Origin: VAZQ01 sp963763365
GTDB taxonomy: Bacteria; Pseudomonadota; Alphaproteobacteria; Rhizobiales; Xanthobacteraceae
Direction of reading: 5' to 3'
DNA length: 64,000 bases
NCBI GenBank assembly: GCA_963763365.1
Contig: CAVXOE010000012.1
Span: forward strand, 372,001 to 436,000
Shown here: positions 16,254-25,454 of the stretch, piece by piece
How positions within the stretch are numbered: the first letter of the stretch is position 1
How the letters are laid out: each line of letters begins with the position of its first letter
Position numbers and translations under genes: made by a program
The notes under the pieces: model-generated
What the model was told of the DNA's origin: nothing
Database searches by the model: none
Seen by the model: the letters and a program-made list of their open reading frames with translations, nothing else

Positions 16254-17717
16254 ATGAAATGGGTGACTGAGGGATTGCGTCTGTCCGTTTGTACTCTCCT
16301 GCTGGCGACCGCCGGAATGGCCGCAAGCCCGGCCGCCGCGCAGTCGCCCAAGGTCGGCGACCCGCCCGAGGCGAAGAACATGCGCCTGGTCGGTTACAGC
16401 GACCTGCACGCCCGCAGCGCCTACCAGCCCACCATTCAGAAGCAGGGCAACCGTTACATCGCGTACGTCGGCCATCACGGCGGCACGCCCGATGTGCCCA
16501 AGCCCGTCAATAAGCTCACCGGTCAGGCCGAATACAACGGCACGTCGATCATCGACGTGACCGACCCGGCACAGCCGAAATATCTCGCGCACATCCCTGG
16601 CCTCGAGGGCAACTACGAGCAGGGCGGCGCACAGATGGTGCGCATCTGCGACGGCAAGACGTTGCCCAAAGGCGATCCGAACAAGGTGTACATGCTGCGC
16701 GTGTTCGGCGGCCAGGGCCATGAAATCTGGGACGTGACCGATCCCGCAAAGCCCGCGCTGCTCACCCGCATCGTCATGGGGTTGAAGGACACGCATAAAA
16801 GCTTCTGGGAATGCGACACCGGCATCGCGTTCCTCGTCTCCGGCGTGGAGGGCTGGCGGGTGCGCCGCATGACGCAGGTCTACGATCTCGGCGATCCGCT
16901 CAAGCCCATTCACATCCGCGACTTCGGCCTGGTCGGGCAGGAGCCGGGCGCGACCGGCGCGGTGCCGATCGAACTGCACGGCGGCATCTCGACCGGGCCG
17001 CAGGGCAACCGCGTCTATTTCGGCCACGGCACCAACAAGGGCGGCATCCTGCAGATTGTCGACCGCGAGAAGCTCATCAAGGGACCGAAGGAGCCGACGC
17101 CCGACAACCTGCGCTATCCGGAGGTGAGCCGGGTCGAGATGCTGCCGTTCAACGGCGCGCACACCGTCTTCCCGATGCTGAAAATGCCGATCGGCGAATT
17201 CTCCAAGGACAAGGACGGCAAGGTCCGCGACTTCGTGATGATCGTCGACGAGCAGATCCGCAACGAGTGTACCGAGGAGCGCCAACTCGTCTGGTTCGTC
17301 GACGTCACGGTCGAGGGAAAGCCGATGGTGGTGTCGAATTTCTCGGTACCCGAGGCGAGCGGCAATTTCTGTCAACGCGGCGGGCGCTTCGGCGCGCATT
17401 CCTCGAACGAGAGCATGGCACCGGTGTTCTACAAGAAGCTCGTCTTCATCACCTATTTCAATGCGGGCGTGCGGGCGGTCGACGTGCGCAATCCCTATCA
17501 GCCGAAGGAGGTCGGGTACTTCATTCCGCCGATCACCGAGATGACCGACAAGCGCTGCATCAAGGTCGACGGCCAGGACCGCTGCAAGATCGCGATCCAG
17601 AGCAACAACGTGGAGACCGACGACCGCGGCTACATCTACGTGGTCGACCGCGCCAACACCGGGATGCACATTCTCGAAGTGACCGGCGAGGCGCGCACCG
17701 TGGCGGGGATGCCGTAA
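16254..17717 (+). CDS. secreted LVIVD-repeat (beta-propeller) protein
   Basis: 487 aa with a Sec signal peptide ending at SPAAAQ. The mature part has repeats of the LVIVD type, recognisable by the recurring D(V)TDPAxPxxL phrase: IIDVTDPAQPKYLAHI, IWDVTDPAKPALLTRI, VYDLGDPLKPIHIRDF and AVDVRNPYQPKEVGYF. Such repeats form beta-propellers; the catalytic or binding role is unknown. His-rich turns (YVGHHGG, ELHGG, FGHGTNKGG) and several Cys in the second half could support metal binding or disulfides. AGAGGAAG precedes the ATG. It appears monocistronic between DUF983 and a convergent cupin. Confidence 0.85.
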   Translation: MKWVTEGLRLSVCTLLLATAGMAASPAAAQSPKVGDPPEAKNMRLVGYSDLHARSAYQPTIQKQGNRYIAYVGHHGGTPDVPKPVNKLTGQAEYNGTSIIDVTDPAQPKYLAHIPGLEGNYEQGGAQMVRICDGKTLPKGDPNKVYMLRVFGGQGHEIWDVTDPAKPALLTRIVMGLKDTHKSFWECDTGIAFLVSGVEGWRVRRMTQVYDLGDPLKPIHIRDFGLVGQEPGATGAVPIELHGGISTGPQGNRVYFGHGTNKGGILQIVDREKLIKGPKEPTPDNLRYPEVSRVEMLPFNGAHTVFPMLKMPIGEFSKDKDGKVRDFVMIVDEQIRNECTEERQLVWFVDVTVEGKPMVVSNFSVPEASGNFCQRGGRFGAHSSNESMAPVFYKKLVFITYFNAGVRAVDVRNPYQPKEVGYFIPPITEMTDKRCIKVDGQDRCKIAIQSNNVETDDRGYIYVVDRANTGMHILEVTGEARTVAGMP

Positions 17718-17744
17718 CGCAGGCGGCGAATGGTTGAGAGGTTG

Positions 17745-17773
17745 CGGCCGCCATTGTCCCCAGATGGCGGCCG
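17745..17773. terminator. bidirectional hairpin between convergent genes
   Basis: Perfect 10-bp inverted repeat CGGCCGCCAT / ATGGCGGCCG with a 9-base loop, filling the gap between the stop of the LVIVD gene (17717) and the stop of the convergent cupin gene (17774). Position and stem strength fit a shared terminator, though no T run follows on either side. Confidence 0.55.
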
Positions 17774-18340
17774 TCAGCTCTCCTGGTGCGGCACGTTGAT
17801 CAGCTTCCGCGTACCCGCTGCTACGTCGTACACGTGGAAGGAATTCATATTGCGACCGTACAGATGCAAGCTGACGCACATCTCGCGCTCCGCCGGAACG
17901 CCCGTCACATGGATATGGTCGGGATTGGGCACAAAGCTCGTCACCGCCCCTGGATTTAGGAGCACGACGCCGCCGCGCCGCAACCTTATGCCCGTGTCCG
18001 CGGTGATGTCTCCGTCGGCGGGCATGTAGGCCCGCTCCTCCAGCATCCCGCTCACCACGCCCACCACGCCCCAACTGCCGTGGTCATGCACCGGCGTCCA
18101 CTGTCCGGGCAGCCACACCAGCGCGAATAGGGATATGTCGCCGCTGGGACAGATATAGATCGCGTTGCGCGCGTAATGGTCCGGCGTCGAGCGGAAATGT
18201 GCCGGCCCAAGAAAACCCCTGTCGCTGTTCAAAAGCCCCAGCATCAACGGCGCGATGGCATCGACCCGGCCGGCGGCATCCTGGTGCCGCGCCACTATGG
18301 CGCGCGCACCGCTCAAAAAGGAATCAAGCGCAGGGTGCAT
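17774..18340 (-). CDS. cysteine dioxygenase / 3-mercaptopropionate dioxygenase-like cupin
   Basis: 188 aa, the usual size for bacterial thiol dioxygenases. The iron-binding cupin motif PVHDHGSWGVVGVVSGMLEE supplies two His, and PDHIHVTG supplies the third. These Fe(II) enzymes oxidise cysteine or 3-mercaptopropionate to the sulfinate; which thiol is used cannot be told here. The start at 18340 is chosen for AGGTGA seven bases upstream; a longer frame to 18448 adds a non-conserved tail. The next gene upstream on the same strand is an SsuB/TauB-type ATPase, a possible sulfur-metabolism link that is not proven. Confidence 0.85.
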   Translation of the reverse strand: MHPALDSFLSGARAIVARHQDAAGRVDAIAPLMLGLLNSDRGFLGPAHFRSTPDHYARNAIYICPSGDISLFALVWLPGQWTPVHDHGSWGVVGVVSGMLEERAYMPADGDITADTGIRLRRGGVVLLNPGAVTSFVPNPDHIHVTGVPAEREMCVSLHLYGRNMNSFHVYDVAAGTRKLINVPHQES

Positions 18341-18492
18341 TGATTCACCTATTCCTTGCTTGAGTATCCACCTCGCGTGCGGATAGCGCCAACGGCGGCC
18401 AGATTCGTTTGAAGTTGAGAGAATCAAGCGACACGGCGCCGAATGCAAGGCCTCCTCAGGCTGACCTCGAGGCTCTCGCTGCTTTCAAAAGC

Positions 18493-19278
18493 TCAGCTCT
18501 TGTGACGGTGAGTAGCTCCTGTCGCGTGTGCGATCTGCATTTCGGTCATGATCTCCGCCTTATAGGCTGCGAACGCCGGCGTGGTCAGGCTTTCGATCGA
18601 GCGCGGGCGGGGCAGGCTTACAGCAATCTCACGGGTGATCCGTCCGGGCCGGGATGACATGATGCAAATGCGATCGGCGAGCAGGACGGCTTCGTCGATG
18701 TCGTGGGTCACGAACAGCACCGTGGTGCCGAGCGTCTGCCAGACGTCCAGCAGCAACTGTTGCATGGACAGGCGCGTTTGGGCGTCGAGTGCGCCGAACG
18801 GCTCATCCATGAGCAGCGCCTTTGGGCTCATGACCAGCACGCGCGCAATGCCGACGCGCTGGCGCATGCCGCCGGACAACTGCGCCGGGAGAGCCGCTGC
18901 GAAGGCTTCGAGACCGACCAGCCTGAGCATGTCGCGCGCCTTCGACTCATAGGTCTCGCGCTTGAGCCCCTGAACGCGCGGTCCGAAGGTGATGTTGTCC
19001 CAGACGTTCAACCACGGAAACAGCGAGGCCTCCTGGAACACCACGCCGCGGTCGGGGCCGGGCTTCTCGACCGGCGAGCCGTCAAACGTCACATCGCCGC
19101 CTGAGCGCCTCTCGAAGCCCGCCAGGAGATTAAGTAACGTCGATTTGCCACAGCCGGACGGCCCGAGCAGGGCAACGAATTCGCCATCCTTGATATCGAA
19201 TGTGATGTCTTCGAGCGCATGCACCGGCACCTTGCCGGGGAATGTTTTCGACGTGGCGCGGAACGAGATGGTGCCCAT
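18493..19278 (-). CDS. ABC transporter ATP-binding protein, nitrate/sulfonate/taurine type
   Basis: 261 aa. Complete ABC ATPase: Walker A GPSGCGKSTLLNLLAG (residues about 39-54), Q-loop VVFQEASLFPW, signature LSGGMRQRVGIARVL, Walker B ALLMDEPFGALDAQTR and H-loop FVTHDIDEAVLLADR. It is typical of the TauB/SsuB group. The gene follows the permease with 3 bases between them, and the binding-protein gene precedes that, giving a full importer (SBP - permease - ATPase). The substrate is not fixed by sequence; the group covers sulfonates, taurine, nitrate, pyrimidine precursors and aromatic acids. Confidence 0.93.
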   Translation of the reverse strand: MGTISFRATSKTFPGKVPVHALEDITFDIKDGEFVALLGPSGCGKSTLLNLLAGFERRSGGDVTFDGSPVEKPGPDRGVVFQEASLFPWLNVWDNITFGPRVQGLKRETYESKARDMLRLVGLEAFAAALPAQLSGGMRQRVGIARVLVMSPKALLMDEPFGALDAQTRLSMQQLLLDVWQTLGTTVLFVTHDIDEAVLLADRICIMSSRPGRITREIAVSLPRPRSIESLTTPAFAAYKAEIMTEMQIAHATGATHRHKS

Positions 19279-19281
19279 CCG

Positions 19282-20109
19282 CTACGCCTGGAATGATTGC
19301 ATGCGATGCCAGGCCAGGACCCAATTCTCGATCACGATGATCAGCCGGTCGCTGAGAAATCCGAGGAGGCCGATCGACGCCATGTCGGCGATGACCACGT
19401 CCATGCGGCCGACATAGTAGGCGTCCCACAGCACGTAGCCGAGGCCGGACTTCACTGCGACCATCTCCGAGACGATGACCGCAGTCCAGCCGATGCCGAG
19501 GCCGACGCGCAGGCCGGTGAAGATCGACGGCAGCGACGCCGGGAGCACGACGCGGGTGAGGACGTCGAAACGCTTCGCCCCCATCATCAGCGCCGCTCGG
19601 ATCCAGTTCTTGTCGATGCCGCGGGCGCCTTGCGTCGTGTTGATCACGATCGGATAGAACGCGCCCAGTGCGATCAGGAACACCGCTCCGATGTCGCGAA
19701 TGCCGAACACGGCGATCGAAAACGGCAGCCATGCGGTGATCGGTACCGGCCGCAGCACCTGGATGGTCGGGTCGAAAAATCCCGCCGCAAGCCGCCACCA
19801 GCCGATCGCGATCCCGAGCGGCACGCCGAACAGGATCGCGACGCCGAAGCCCTTGGCAACGCGCTCAGTGGAGAACAGCGCGTTGTCGAGCCAGGTCCCG
19901 CTATAGGGATTGAGCCCCATGCCGGCCGGTCCGAAGGCCCAGACCTTCCAGGCGCGCCAGACCCGGTCCGGCGTCGGCAGGACGCCGCCGAACAGCGAGC
20001 CGTTCGTGCCGGCGGACTGCCACAGAAGGATCACCAGCAGCGGCAGCAGTAGACCGAGCAGGATCTTTCCGGCGCGACGGTCCAGAAGCAGCCCGTCCGC
20101 CAGCTTCAT
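19282..20109 (-). CDS. ABC transporter permease, SsuC/TauC type
   Basis: 275 aa with about six membrane helices. The BPD-transport EAA-like loop is visible as ALMMGAKRFDVLTRVVLPASLPSIF. The start at 20109 overlaps the stop of the binding-protein gene as ATGA, evidence for translational coupling, so upstream in-frame starts are rejected. It pairs with the ATPase at 18493. Internal sequence (SEMVAVKSGLGYVLWDAY) matches the conserved end of the SsuC/TauC group. Confidence 0.93.
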   Translation of the reverse strand: MKLADGLLLDRRAGKILLGLLLPLLVILLWQSAGTNGSLFGGVLPTPDRVWRAWKVWAFGPAGMGLNPYSGTWLDNALFSTERVAKGFGVAILFGVPLGIAIGWWRLAAGFFDPTIQVLRPVPITAWLPFSIAVFGIRDIGAVFLIALGAFYPIVINTTQGARGIDKNWIRAALMMGAKRFDVLTRVVLPASLPSIFTGLRVGLGIGWTAVIVSEMVAVKSGLGYVLWDAYYVGRMDVVIADMASIGLLGFLSDRLIIVIENWVLAWHRMQSFQA

Positions 20110-21086
20110 TTCTTGAGCGCGTTCGCGACGAACGAACCATCCCAATACGTCGTGATGTCGCCGGACACGTCCTTCTGGATGACGCCGAGATCGGCGAAAG
20201 CCTTGGCCTGCGCCTTGATCTGCTCGGGCGAAACGACGGCACCGAGCTTGATCGCCTTCGAGGCTTCGGCCGACACCTTGGGATCGAGCCCGGTGAGCCG
20301 GGCGTAGGCTTCTGCGAACTTTTCGGGCGAAGCGGCAAGCTCCTCCTGGATCTTCAGGTAGGCCCATATGATGCGCTCGACGACCGGCCGCTTTTTCTCT
20401 GCCATGTCCTTGGTCGTCATGATGAAGCCGAGTTCGGGCCCGACCGCCTTCGAGGAACCGTATTCGAGGTTCTTGGCGAAGAAGCCGTAGCCCTCCATGA
20501 CCGGGATCGACTCGAACGGCTCCCAGGTCACGATCGCGTCGACTTCGCCCTTCTGCAGCGCCTGGTCGAAGTTGGCGCCGCCGCCCTGGATGTTGACGGC
20601 CTGGAAGCTGTTGTAGGGGATGCCCTTCTCGACCAGCGTCGCGGCGAACTGGAACCAGACCGCCGAGCCGGGCGCGATGGCGATCTTCTTGCCTTTGATA
20701 TCGTCCCAACTGTCGAACTTCACGCCGTTGCGGCCGATCAGATATTTCGGCGAGCCGCCAACTCCCATCAACCCCATCACGTTGGTCGAACCCTGCGACA
20801 GCGCGATCGCCAGATCGGCCGGGCCGACGGTCGCGACGTCGAGCGAGCCCGCCAGCAGCGCGGTGCGCGCGTCGGCGTAACGGACGAATTCCACCAGCTT
20901 GAGATTGATGCCGAGCTTCTTGAGCTCATCGGCGAGTGTGACGATCGGCGCGAGATGGCCGACTTTCTGATAGCCGAAGGTGACATCGACCGGCGGCGAC
21001 AACGGCGCCGGTTGTGGACCGACGGCCAGCGCCGCCATCGGCAGAAACGCAGCGATCGCGACGGCTGCAAACCATTTCCGCATCAT
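20106..21086 (-). CDS. ABC transporter substrate-binding protein, SsuA/NMT1 type
   Basis: 326 aa with a signal peptide (MMRKWFAAVAIAAFLPMAAL, cleavage near ALA). The fold markers of the NMT1/SsuA group are present: VTFGYQKVGHLAPIV, LVEFVRYADARTALLAGSLDVATVGPAD, and KKIAIAPGSAVWFQFAATLVEKG. GGAGGACG lies directly before tandem ATG codons, so 21086 or 21083 may be used. It is the first gene of the importer. The gap of 94 bases to the upstream hydrolase leaves room for its own promoter. Confidence 0.92.
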   Translation of the reverse strand: MMRKWFAAVAIAAFLPMAALAVGPQPAPLSPPVDVTFGYQKVGHLAPIVTLADELKKLGINLKLVEFVRYADARTALLAGSLDVATVGPADLAIALSQGSTNVMGLMGVGGSPKYLIGRNGVKFDSWDDIKGKKIAIAPGSAVWFQFAATLVEKGIPYNSFQAVNIQGGGANFDQALQKGEVDAIVTWEPFESIPVMEGYGFFAKNLEYGSSKAVGPELGFIMTTKDMAEKKRPVVERIIWAYLKIQEELAASPEKFAEAYARLTGLDPKVSAEASKAIKLGAVVSPEQIKAQAKAFADLGVIQKDVSGDITTYWDGSFVANALKK

Positions 21087-21180
21087 CGTCCTCCATTAAT
21101 CTCGGCGGACGGACCGCCCTGACGAGAAGCTTGCAAGTTTCCCGCCATGGCGGCAATGGCCACAGTGACGCCGCGAAGGG

Positions 21181-22059
21181 CTACTTGCCAAGGATCGCGC
21201 TGACCATCGCGCGAGGGTCGCGCGCCGGCCACCGCCCAGATTCGACGGCATGCAGGAAGTCGGCCACATGCTGGTTGAAGGCGGCGGGCTCCTCCAGGTT
21301 CACCGTGTGGCCGGCGTTGGGCATGACGACAAGGGCCGCGCTTGAAATCGTACGCTTCAGAAGGATCGCCGGCTCGAGGCACGGCCAGTCCTCGTCGCCG
21401 GTCACGATCAGCGTGGGTGCGGTGATCGTCTTCATCTGCTCGACGAGATCGAACAGCGACGGCCGTCGCTTCTGAACACCCCGCATGGTCAGCGCAGCGC
21501 CCTGCGTCGAATGGTCGGCGAGCTGGTCGGCAAATTCGCGCCAGCCGCGCGGATCCTTGTTCTGGAACTGCACGCGCGACGGCGCCAGCGCATAGCCTTC
21601 GGCCGCCTTCGCCATTCCCATCTCTTCAAATCGCGCCGCGGCCGCCTCGACCTCTGCGGCGAACTGCGCACGCTTGTCGCCGGAGGCGCCGTAGCCGCAG
21701 CCGCCCACGACCAGCGAAAGCACGCGCTCGGGGTAGGTGAAGCCGAAGTGCAGCGTCGCGAAACCGCCCATCGACAGGCCGATCACGTGCGCCTTGTCGA
21801 GCTTGAGCGCATCGAGCACCGCCCGGATATCGTCGCGGGCGCGTTCCTGCGAATACTTTTCGACGTCGTCGGGAACGTCCGACGGCGGAAAGCCGCGCGC
21901 ATTGAAGGCAATGCATCGGTAGCGCCGTCCGAAGTAACGCATCTGCGCTTCCCACGAGCGCCAGTCACCGGCGAATTCGTGCACGAACACGATCGGCGTA
22001 CCCGAGCCGACATCCTCGTAGTGCAGCTTCACGCCATCGTCGGTGGTCAACAGCGGCAT
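21181..22059 (-). CDS. alpha/beta hydrolase, enol-lactonase-like
   Basis: 292 aa. The nucleophile elbow GLSMGGFATLHFG places Ser96. The acid is probably Asp in VTGDEDWPCLEP, and the base is His in NAGHTVNLEEP. HEFAGDWRSW forms the oxyanion-hole region. It resembles 3-oxoadipate enol-lactonase and related C-C or ester hydrolases of aromatic breakdown; the exact substrate is unknown. It starts 14 bases after the CoA-transferase stop, so an operon with CoA-transferase and amidase is likely. Confidence 0.85.
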   Translation of the reverse strand: MPLLTTDDGVKLHYEDVGSGTPIVFVHEFAGDWRSWEAQMRYFGRRYRCIAFNARGFPPSDVPDDVEKYSQERARDDIRAVLDALKLDKAHVIGLSMGGFATLHFGFTYPERVLSLVVGGCGYGASGDKRAQFAAEVEAAAARFEEMGMAKAAEGYALAPSRVQFQNKDPRGWREFADQLADHSTQGAALTMRGVQKRRPSLFDLVEQMKTITAPTLIVTGDEDWPCLEPAILLKRTISSAALVVMPNAGHTVNLEEPAAFNQHVADFLHAVESGRWPARDPRAMVSAILGK

Positions 22060-22073
22060 CGGCGTCTCCGGCT

Positions 22074-23267
22074 TCAGATGATCTTGTCGGCGCGCAGGCG
22101 CGCGATGTCGTCGGCGGAATAGCCGACCTCCTTCAAAACTTCATCGGTGTGTTCACCCTGCTCGGGGATTCCGCTGACGACGCCCGCCGGCGTGCGCGAC
22201 ATGCCGATCGGTTGGCCGATCACACGTACGTCGCCATGCTCGGGGTCTTTCAGCGGCACCGCGATGCCGAGATGCTGTACCTGCGGGTCCGCGAACACCT
22301 CGTCGACGCGATAGATCGGTCCGGCGGGAACGCCTTCGGCTTCGAGCCTTGCGAGCCAATCGGCGGAGGTGCGTGCTGCGAGGATCGGGGCGAGCAGCGC
22401 CTTGAGCTGCGGACGATTGCGGGTGCGGTCGGCGCCTTTGGCATAATCGGGATGAGCGGCGAGATCCGGCCGCTCGATCGCCTTGCAGAACGCGCGCCAA
22501 TGGCCGTCGCCGCCGACGCCGATATTGATGAAGCCGTCGGCCGTCACGACCACGCCCATCGGTGTCGTGGTCGGATGATCGTTGCCGGCCTGCGGCGGCA
22601 CCTTGCCTTCGACGAGGTAGCGGGCGGCTTGAAAGTCCATCAGCGCGATCTGTGCCTGCAGCAGCGAGGTATGGACCCATTGGCCGACCCCCGACTTCTC
22701 GCGCTCGGCCAGGGCAATCAGAACGCCGGTCGCCGCATAGACGCCGGCGCTGGAATCGGCGACCGCAATGCCCGCGCGCATCGGCGGCGTGCCGGGTTCG
22801 CCGGTGACCCCCATCAGTCCGCCCATGCCCTGCGCAATCTGGTCGAAGCCCGCGCGGGTCTTGTAGGGACCGGTCTGGCCGAAGCCCGAGATCGACGCGA
22901 GGATGATGCGCGGATTGACGGCCTTCAGCGTTTCGTAGCCGATACCGAGCCGCTCTTTTACGTCGGGCCGGTAGTTTTCGACGACGATGTCGGCGGTCTT
23001 CAACATGCGCATGAAAACCGCGCGTCCGTCCGGCTCCTTCAGGTTGAGCGTCATCGAGCGCTTGTTGCGATGCAGGTTGAGCATGTCGTAGCCGTGGCGC
23101 GCGCCGCTCATGCCCTCGTTCGGATCGACGCCGGGCGGCGCTTCGATCTTGATCACGTCGGCACCGAAATCCGCCAGGATGCGGCAGCAGGTCGGTCCCG
23201 CGCGCACGCGCGTGAGATCGAGAACGCGCAGATGATCGAGCGCGGACGAGGCGATCGGGCGCGTCAT
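22074..23267 (-). CDS. class III (CaiB/BaiF-type) CoA-transferase
   Basis: 397 aa, normal for the family. It transfers CoA between carboxylic acids. Seen: the N-terminal LRVLDLTRVRAGPTCCRILADFGADVIKIE, the CoA-binding strip LNLHRNKRSMTLNLK, and the catalytic Asp171 in GIAVADSSAGVYAA. The start at 23267 overlaps the amidase stop as ATGA, which fixes it. The amidase - CoA-transferase coupling suggests a carboxylic acid released from an amide is then activated as a CoA thioester (inference). Confidence 0.92.
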   Translation of the reverse strand: MTRPIASSALDHLRVLDLTRVRAGPTCCRILADFGADVIKIEAPPGVDPNEGMSGARHGYDMLNLHRNKRSMTLNLKEPDGRAVFMRMLKTADIVVENYRPDVKERLGIGYETLKAVNPRIILASISGFGQTGPYKTRAGFDQIAQGMGGLMGVTGEPGTPPMRAGIAVADSSAGVYAATGVLIALAEREKSGVGQWVHTSLLQAQIALMDFQAARYLVEGKVPPQAGNDHPTTTPMGVVVTADGFINIGVGGDGHWRAFCKAIERPDLAAHPDYAKGADRTRNRPQLKALLAPILAARTSADWLARLEAEGVPAGPIYRVDEVFADPQVQHLGIAVPLKDPEHGDVRVIGQPIGMSRTPAGVVSGIPEQGEHTDEVLKEVGYSADDIARLRADKII

Positions 23268-24577
23268 TGGGCAGCCTCCGTCTGCGGCACGAGATCGGCG
23301 ATCGCGGTCGGAACACGGCCGTGCCACTGGGTCCGGCTTTGGACATGCCGGACCAGATCGAGAAGGGCAAGGTCGGCGCCCGGGCGGCCGACGATCTGCA
23401 TGGCGATCGGCAAGCCGTTTGTATCGAAGCCGGCTGGCAGCGCCACCGCCGGGAGCCCAAGCGCGTTGACCCAGCGTGTCAGCCGGCTCATGGCGTAGAG
23501 CGTTTTCGGCGAAAACCGATCGGAGGTGGGATCGCATTCGGCCGCGTTGGGCGTTGCGATCGTCATGACAGGCAGCACGACCGCATCGGCATCGCGCAGT
23601 ATCTGGGTTTCAAAATCCTCGATCAGGCGGGGCCGGGCGGCGATGCTTGCAGCCAGGGTGGCGTCGGAAACCTCCAGCCCCTTGACGAGGCGGCGCCGCA
23701 GGACAGACGGAACGTTGGGGTCATCGATACGCGCACGATGAACGCGCGCGCTCTCGGCGAACATGATGGTCAATGCATGCGCGTCGATGGCATCGATCGC
23801 CGAAAGTGCGTGCCGGCGTGCGATTGCGATTCCCGCGGCCTCCAGCGCATCGGCCAAAGCGGAACACGCCTGCATGATGTCGCGCGTGCAGAGACTTACG
23901 ACATCGTCGAGTAGGACGACGCGATGAATCGGCGGCGATAGCGGCGGATCGGCGAGGATCGGAGCCACGGGCAGCAGATCGGCTGCGCCGCGCGCCAGCA
24001 GTCCAACGCTATCGAGCGTGGGAGCAAGCGGCATCGCGCCCTGCGTCGGGACGAGGCCGTAGGTCGACTTCCAGGCCGTCACTCCGCAGCAATGTGCGGG
24101 AATACGGAGCGAGCCGCCGGTGTCCGATCCGATCGCAACCGAAACCGCGCCGCTCGCGACGGCCGCCGCTGAACCTGAGGACGATCCGCCGCTCACGTGA
24201 TCGAGGTTCCAGGGATTCTTGACCCGTCCGCGCGACGCATTGAAGCCGGACGGCTCGTAGGCGAGCTCGGTCATCTGGGTGAAGCCAATCCGAACCGCAC
24301 CTGCCGCATCCAGCCGGTTCAACAAGTCGCTGTCGCCGACAATGCCGAGGTCGCTCGTGCCGGAAAGTCCTCCGCTGGGACGGTGTTCTGCGGTCCGCAG
24401 CATGTCCTTGGCCGCGTAGGGCATGCCGTCCAGCACGCCGGACCGGGGCAGGGGCGACTCGATTTCGACAAACGCGTTCAGCACCGCGTCGAGCGCCTCG
24501 GCCCGCGGGCGCGCGTTCGCAAGCCAGCGCCGGCGCGCGGCCGCATCAAGCGAAGACCAATCCGGAATGCGGCGCAT
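23264..24577 (-). CDS. amidase-signature family amidohydrolase
   Basis: About 437 aa. The Ser-cisSer-Lys triad of the amidase-signature family is complete: Lys57 in PYAAKDML, the cis-Ser in SGGSSSGSAAAVASG (about 132-133) and nucleophile Ser156 in GSDTGGSLRIP. It hydrolyses an amide to acid and ammonia; family members range from GatA to indole-acetamide and allophanate hydrolases, and the lone gene without gatB/gatC argues against GatA. The start at 24577 (ATG) is chosen over a GTG at 24622; neither has a strong ribosome site. The stop overlaps the CoA-transferase start. Confidence 0.88.
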   Translation of the reverse strand: MRRIPDWSSLDAAARRRWLANARPRAEALDAVLNAFVEIESPLPRSGVLDGMPYAAKDMLRTAEHRPSGGLSGTSDLGIVGDSDLLNRLDAAGAVRIGFTQMTELAYEPSGFNASRGRVKNPWNLDHVSGGSSSGSAAAVASGAVSVAIGSDTGGSLRIPAHCCGVTAWKSTYGLVPTQGAMPLAPTLDSVGLLARGAADLLPVAPILADPPLSPPIHRVVLLDDVVSLCTRDIMQACSALADALEAAGIAIARRHALSAIDAIDAHALTIMFAESARVHRARIDDPNVPSVLRRRLVKGLEVSDATLAASIAARPRLIEDFETQILRDADAVVLPVMTIATPNAAECDPTSDRFSPKTLYAMSRLTRWVNALGLPAVALPAGFDTNGLPIAMQIVGRPGADLALLDLVRHVQSRTQWHGRVPTAIADLVPQTEAAQ

Positions 24578-24710
24578 CGGTTGAACGCAATCGTGTGAAG
24601 AGGGAGCGGAGCATATTGGCACGCAATATCAATACAAGAGTGAGTGCTTGTGGCTGCGAGGCCGGCCGTGTACTCCTTTGAAAATCTCATCGAAACCTTA
24701 GAGGCGGACC

Positions 24711-25454
24711 GTGCCGGACACCTTGGGCTATAGAAAGCGTATCGGTTTGGTCGTGCCGTCGACCAATACAACCGTCCAACCCGAAACCGACGCGATCCGC
24801 GTGCCCGGAGTGACCTGCCACACCGGCCGCGTGACGATCAAGGAACGTCCGCTGAACACCGAGGAGGCGTTCAACGAGCACATGCAGATGATGCGCGACG
24901 GCATGGGTACGGCGATCGACCAGATCATGACCGCCGGCCTCGATCATCTCATCATGGGGATCGCGCTCGAAACCTTCTGGGGCGGCGTGGCGGCGGCCGA
25001 CAAGCTGCAGGCGGACCTGTCGCAACGTGCCGGCGTCGGCGTCACCATGGGCTCGACCGCGATGGTCGCCGCTTTGAAGAAATTCGGCGCGCGGAAAATT
25101 GCGATCCTTACCCCGCACCAGCCGCGCGGCGACGAAATGGTGAAGGCCTATTTCCTGGAAGCGGGCTTCGACGTCGTCCGGCTCAAGGGACTTGCGTGCA
25201 AGACTCCCCGCCTGATCGCCCAGGTCTCGCAAGACGAAATCCGCAATGCGCTGCGCGAGCTCGACGGACCGGAGGTCGAAGCGGTGCTGACGGTCGGTAC
25301 CGCGCTGCCGTCGAGCGCGGTTGCCGTTGAGGCCGAGCGTAACCTCGGAAAGCCGGTGATCGCGGTCAACACAGTTTCGTTCTGGGACGCGCTGCGCCGC
25401 TGCGGCATCGAGGATCGCGTGAGGGGCTACGGCCGGGTGCTGGAGGAGTTCTAG
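24711..25454 (+). CDS. maleate isomerase / Asp-Glu racemase superfamily protein lacking both catalytic cysteines
   Basis: 247 aa. The fold is recognisable from IGLVVPSTNTTVQPE at the N terminus, GSTAMVAALKKFGARKIAILTP in the middle and GKPVIAVNTVSFWDALR near the end. In this superfamily two Cys (or one in arylmalonate decarboxylase) do the chemistry. Here the first site reads MGIALETFWGG (83-92) and the second VGTALPSSAV (195-204), both without Cys. So it is probably not a classical isomerase. It is divergent from the amidase across a 133-bp gap and converges on a flavin hydroxylase, overlapping it by 4 bases. Confidence 0.85.
   Translation: MPDTLGYRKRIGLVVPSTNTTVQPETDAIRVPGVTCHTGRVTIKERPLNTEEAFNEHMQMMRDGMGTAIDQIMTAGLDHLIMGIALETFWGGVAAADKLQADLSQRAGVGVTMGSTAMVAALKKFGARKIAILTPHQPRGDEMVKAYFLEAGFDVVRLKGLACKTPRLIAQVSQDEIRNALRELDGPEVEAVLTVGTALPSSAVAVEAERNLGKPVIAVNTVSFWDALRRCGIEDRVRGYGRVLEEF

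Noticed and set aside
15687..18074. 795-codon leftward open frame across the LVIVD gene
   Set aside because: Runs opposite a signal-peptide-bearing gene with repeats and in a different frame through DUF983; composition is typical of antisense GC-rich DNA.
23264..24577. GatA subunit of the tRNA amidotransferase
   Set aside because: No gatB or gatC neighbours; the gene is coupled to a CoA-transferase and only the general amidase signature is shared.
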